Assembly: GCA_947685225.1 (NCBI GenBank) | Contig: CANTUV010000011.1 | Location: forward strand, 66,080,501 to 66,144,500 | Direction of reading: 5' to 3' | Length of the DNA: 64,000 bases | Source: Garcia nutans | Taxonomy: Eukaryota > Streptophyta > Magnoliopsida > Malpighiales > Euphorbiaceae | Shown: piece by piece, positions 60,842 through 64,000 of the stretch | Layout: every line of letters starts with the position of its first letter | How positions within the stretch are numbered: position 1 is the first letter of the stretch | The notes under the pieces: generated by a model | The model's database searches: none | Seen by the model: only the letters and a program-made list of their open reading frames with translations | Told to the model about the DNA's origin: nothing | Position numbers and translations under genes: made by a program

Positions 60842-61447
60842 TCCTTTAGACTAAACAAGTTAATTTTTTTTAATGGATCAATTCCACTCGCGGTAACATT
60901 TGCAAATTATATTTTACAATTCACCAAGCAGTTACATACATCATGGTCTTTTATGATTACAAATTACAACGTAGTTAAAATTTATTAATATTAGTTTTGC
61001 GTTAAATTCTTTTTAAGAGTGCCAATTCTAAAGTTTTGAGGTCTTGCACATGATTTACAGCGATTTTATTTCGTCCTTCACCTTTGGGTACTATGTCGGC
61101 ATTTCATGAATGATCCAAATGATCCTATTTAAGCTTGGGGATGAAGTGATGCTTAAAGCTTTGCAGTGGCATATTCAGGCAAGTGGAACCGAGCAGGAAG
61201 ATTGAGATCTTCCCACTCTTCATCATCCACTTTTGAGAAGTAATGCTAAATATTACTGTTACTAATGCGGTTCAATTTAGGAGGTTCCCACTAAATAAAC
61301 AAACACATGAAATACAAAAAGAATCAGAAAAAGTGAAGAAAATTATTCCATGGGATTTTTTTTCTTGAAATAATCAAGGACATATACGATTGCATGGATA
61401 TAAAAAGAGAAAGCCTGTACCTCTGGGTTCTTAACCTTATCCAATAG
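60842..61447. other. Spacer, no gene seen
   Basis: Moderately AT-rich. No further CYP88A exon could be recognised here. Confidence 0.45.
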
Positions 61448-63420
61448 TGATGCTACCGGTACTTTTGCCAAGCTCTCGTACCGAGTTTATGGTCCGATCA
61501 TCCTTATGATTGGGTTATCAATAATATGACAGATTTTGGTTTCGAGCACTCTAGGCTCACCAAACTTCAAATGTTCTGCAGATACTCTCTCGACACACCT
61601 GCAAATCACGGTGATACTGTCTCCTTTTATTGCCTATAAATAGGGAATTACCCCCATAGGTAAATATATATTCTCTTTCACTCTTTATTTAGAGCAACTG
61701 ACTTCTAACTTAGGCATTGGAGTCTCCTCCCGAGGAGTCCGGTCCCTCCTCTTTCTTATTTTGCAGGTAGGAGAGCTACAATAGCAGACATGCCGAACCC
61801 GAGCTACAAAGCTAGGACAACCCTTGAGAAAGACTCCGTCATCATTGGTGCGGTGAGCGTAGACATGCTACTCCCTAGCAAAGGCAATGAAATTTTAGGT
61901 ACGTCTTATAGTTCTTGTAAGAAAATCACTCTAACTGTGCCTTAATTTAACATTTCATACTCTCGCGCCCTTTATAAAGCTCACAATGCCTCGCACACTG
62001 AGCATTTCAATTAATTCAGATCACTGTGCCTCACCACCGAGCTAATCGTACTCTGATCGTGCATAAGTGCTCTAGCCGGGCCAAGCTAATCACACTCTGA
62101 TCATGCATAAGCGCCCTAGCCGCGGTAAGCTAATCGCACTTCAACTGTGCATAAGCGCCCTAGCAGCGCCAAGCTAATTGCACTCTGAGCATGCATAAGC
62201 ACACTAGTTGCGCCAAGCTAATCGCACTATGACCTGCATCAGCACCCCTGGTTGCGTACCGAGCTCTTAGCTCCTTACAATGCCCTGGTCATGCAATGTG
62301 TATGTGGCGCCATGCAATCGACTAAACACTGGTTCCTTTATCATAGCTCATCGGCAGAGCAATCAATTACTATTTTTCATATTGTAATAAGAAGCAATAT
62401 TATGAACGCATTAACATATCAAACTAAACAAACTAAACTCGTCATGAGCAAACAAACTAATAACAGCTATGAATTAACCTATAACCGAACAATAAAAGAA
62501 GTCTTATTTCGTTTGTAATATTGAACTATTTAGCGCCTTCTCGCACACTTGTCGTATTTTATTTACTACACCGCACTATTTAATATTTTCTCATGTACCA
62601 ATTTGCTTATAGTGCCTGCGTGTGTATTTTGTTATAGCTCATTATTGAGGGCTGAGCTTCTATGCTCTAACCGAGCATCAATGCTCTCATTGTATACTAT
62701 AATTTGTATTCATCTTTACAATTCTATAAGTTTGGAGGCTTATGTAATATTACTCTGTATGTGTTCCCAAGCCCTACTTATTTGATTCTTTATTATTATT
62801 CAAGAGACATATGTATTAATGCACATAGTTAGGCATTTTACCAGCCCTCTGAAATCCAGGCCAAGAGACTGCTTCACATAAATGTTCAAGAAATAAGGGG
62901 AGGCATTAACACCCCCGATATTTGAGCATTGATACCTCTGATATCTAAGGATAGAGCTGAATTGGCATTCAAGTTCATCAAAGAGAAACATCCTACTTTC
63001 ATGACTCTGATCACGTTAATAGCACGAACAAATGTTTTACACCCTGAAGAAACCAAGAATCTGGTTGAGTGCAGAACTCGAGTAGCTTGGCTGACCTCTC
63101 AAGCTAATTGTCACCATAACACTCTTGTTCGGTTTGACATTGCACATAGCACATTTTTAATTAGATGCTTACTTTTTTTATTCTTTAATATTATAGTTTA
63201 CATGGTTGCTCAACAAGTGAGTGCTCATATACCCATGCCCTGAGCCAGTTAAGTAAAATTGTGCCAAGGGCACATGGTTGTAGGATGCTCAGGTACCTCT
63301 TGTGCATGAGCAGATTGAACAAATATCATAAACATGTTAAAATCACACAGCATATCATGTAATTCACATAGCATATCACATAACAAGTCAATCACACACA
63401 AATATTGAATTCGAGCTCAA
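61448..63420 (-). mobile_element. Long LTR-like sequence, copy 2 (probable 3' LTR)
   Basis: Starts tgatgctaccggtactttt and shares ordered blocks with copy 1 at 54634: ttttgcaggtaggagagcta, agctaggacaacccttgag, catcattggtgcggtgagcg and gacatgctactccctag. The decayed reading frame beyond it is on the minus strand, so this would be the 3' LTR of an element whose body continues past the window end. It carries its own 44-bp tandem array. The inner boundary near 63400 is approximate, and no clean polypurine tract was found. Confidence 0.55.
62039..62258. repeat. Five-copy 44-bp tandem repeat in LTR-like copy 2
   Basis: Units starting aagctaatcgcactctga and containing atgcataagcgccctag repeat at 44-base spacing about five times, with the last unit diverged. 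Copy 1 lacks this array at the equivalent place, so it arose after the copies separated. Confidence 0.85.
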
Positions 63421-63526
63421 AAGAAAGACTTTTCATTAATCAGTACAAGTTCATTACATAAATAGCTTGGTATTTACAATTGTGTAGGCTGAGCATAAGC
63501 ACATCCTATAGCTACTTTACAACATT

Positions 63527-64000
63527 TTAGTCTTGGACCTCATCATCCTGAGCTTCGTCCTCTTCATCTTTTTCACTCTCTTTATTTTCCTCTTCTTCTG
63601 CCTCGGCCTCAGTAACTAGCTCATCAATGTCTATCTCTAATATCTAGGATAGGTCCATGCCTATATTCTCCCGCTTCAACCAATCCGACACAGTCTTCTG
63701 ATAAGCATAAACATCCTGAGCATAGTGCTTGTCGCTTCTCGAGGACTTGGCAGCTAGCCCTTGCTGAGCGAATTCCAGAGAATCCTCGGCCAAGCGAAGC
63801 TTGGTATCCTTATTGTTTAAAGTCTCCTCTGTCGAGCTTAGTTCGTTGTTTTTCGCTTTTAGAGCTCCTTTTGCATTGTGCAACTCTTCATTTTTGGTGC
63901 TCAACTATTTCATTTTTCTTCTTAGAGCTTCCTGAGCACTTTTCAGCTCTTCATCTTTAGCTTTTAAAGATTTCTCTAGTTTCAGCCTTTTGGCCTACTC
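63527..64000 (-). pseudogene. Decayed coiled-coil reading frame of an LTR element
   Basis: On the minus strand one frame can be followed from the window edge to TAA at 63529-63527. It shows heptad-like repeats (LEKSLKAKDEELKSAQEAL, LKAKNNELSSTEETL, then LRLAEDSLEFAQQGLAAK). Next comes YAQDVYAYQKTVSDWLKREN and a strongly acidic tail (TEAEAEEEENKESEKDEEDE). In-frame TAG codons after RRKMK (about 63907) and after GMDLS (about 63644) break it. Such coiled-coil plus acidic-tail proteins are common in gag-like frames of large non-autonomous or gypsy-like plant elements. That assignment is an inference. The 5' part lies beyond the window. Confidence 0.5.

Noticed and set aside
1..64000. A gene cluster joining the CYP88A, NPF and BSK genes into a hormone or metabolic module.
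   Set aside because: The genes are 13-14 kb or more apart, on different strands, CYP88A is broken, and their pathways are not shared beyond general plant physiology.

Overview
This window is nuclear DNA from a flowering plant, most likely a core eudicot. The evidence is intron-containing genes with GT/AG junctions, long AT-rich intergenic DNA, two Ty1/copia elements primed by initiator tRNA-Met, an RTE-type LINE tail, tRNA-derived SINEs and plant-only gene families (NPF nitrate transporters, brassinosteroid-signalling kinases, CYP88A). A rosid of the Malpighiales/Euphorbiaceae type is a guess from protein resemblance only. There is no sign of bacterial, viral or organellar DNA.

Layout: 1.7-7.8 kb is a minus-strand ribose-phosphate pyrophosphokinase (PRPS) gene that keeps its introns but carries a stop in exon 2, lacks a recognisable micro-exon and has a frameshift in the last exon. 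A 5'-truncated RTE LINE with an 18-bp target duplication sits in one intron. 9.3-9.9 kb holds the last two exons of an NDUFAF3-like gene. 10.9-16.4 kb looks like a non-autonomous CACTA transposon containing a poly(A)-tailed retroposon and a SINE. 16.7-22.0 kb is a complete but heavily mutated Copia element (A) with a GGTAT target duplication. 22.7-24.1 kb is a giant inverted repeat of about 1.4 kb.

25.6-28.4 kb (minus) is an apparently intact four-exon NPF7.3/NRT1.5-like transporter gene of 616 codons. 28.7-41 kb is gene-free, with a hAT-like MITE, a degraded SINE and about 1.9 kb of degenerate AT-rich tandem repeats (36.25-38.1 kb). 41.3-45.2 kb (plus) is an intact nine-exon BSK2-like receptor-like cytoplasmic kinase gene of 496 codons. 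46.5-51.9 kb is a younger, almost intact Copia element (B) with a TAGAA target duplication and one single-base frameshift. A possible terminal exon of an unrecognised gene lies at 54.0 kb.

54.6-57.5 kb and 61.4 kb to the window end hold two related long-LTR-like sequences, each with its own internal tandem repeat; the second borders a decayed coiled-coil reading frame that runs off the window. Between them (58.9-60.4 kb) is the wreck of a CYP88A (ent-kaurenoic acid oxidase) gene: exon 1 with a frameshift, the first 25 bases of exon 2, then an inserted element and a SINE.

The two intact genes, NPF7.3-like and BSK2-like, are unrelated in function (xylem ion loading versus brassinosteroid signalling) and do not form a cluster. 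I found no convincing undescribed multi-gene system. The most informative material is structural: nested insertions with clean target duplications, the large fold-back repeat, and three genes or gene parts (PRPS, NDUFAF3-like, CYP88A) in different stages of decay.
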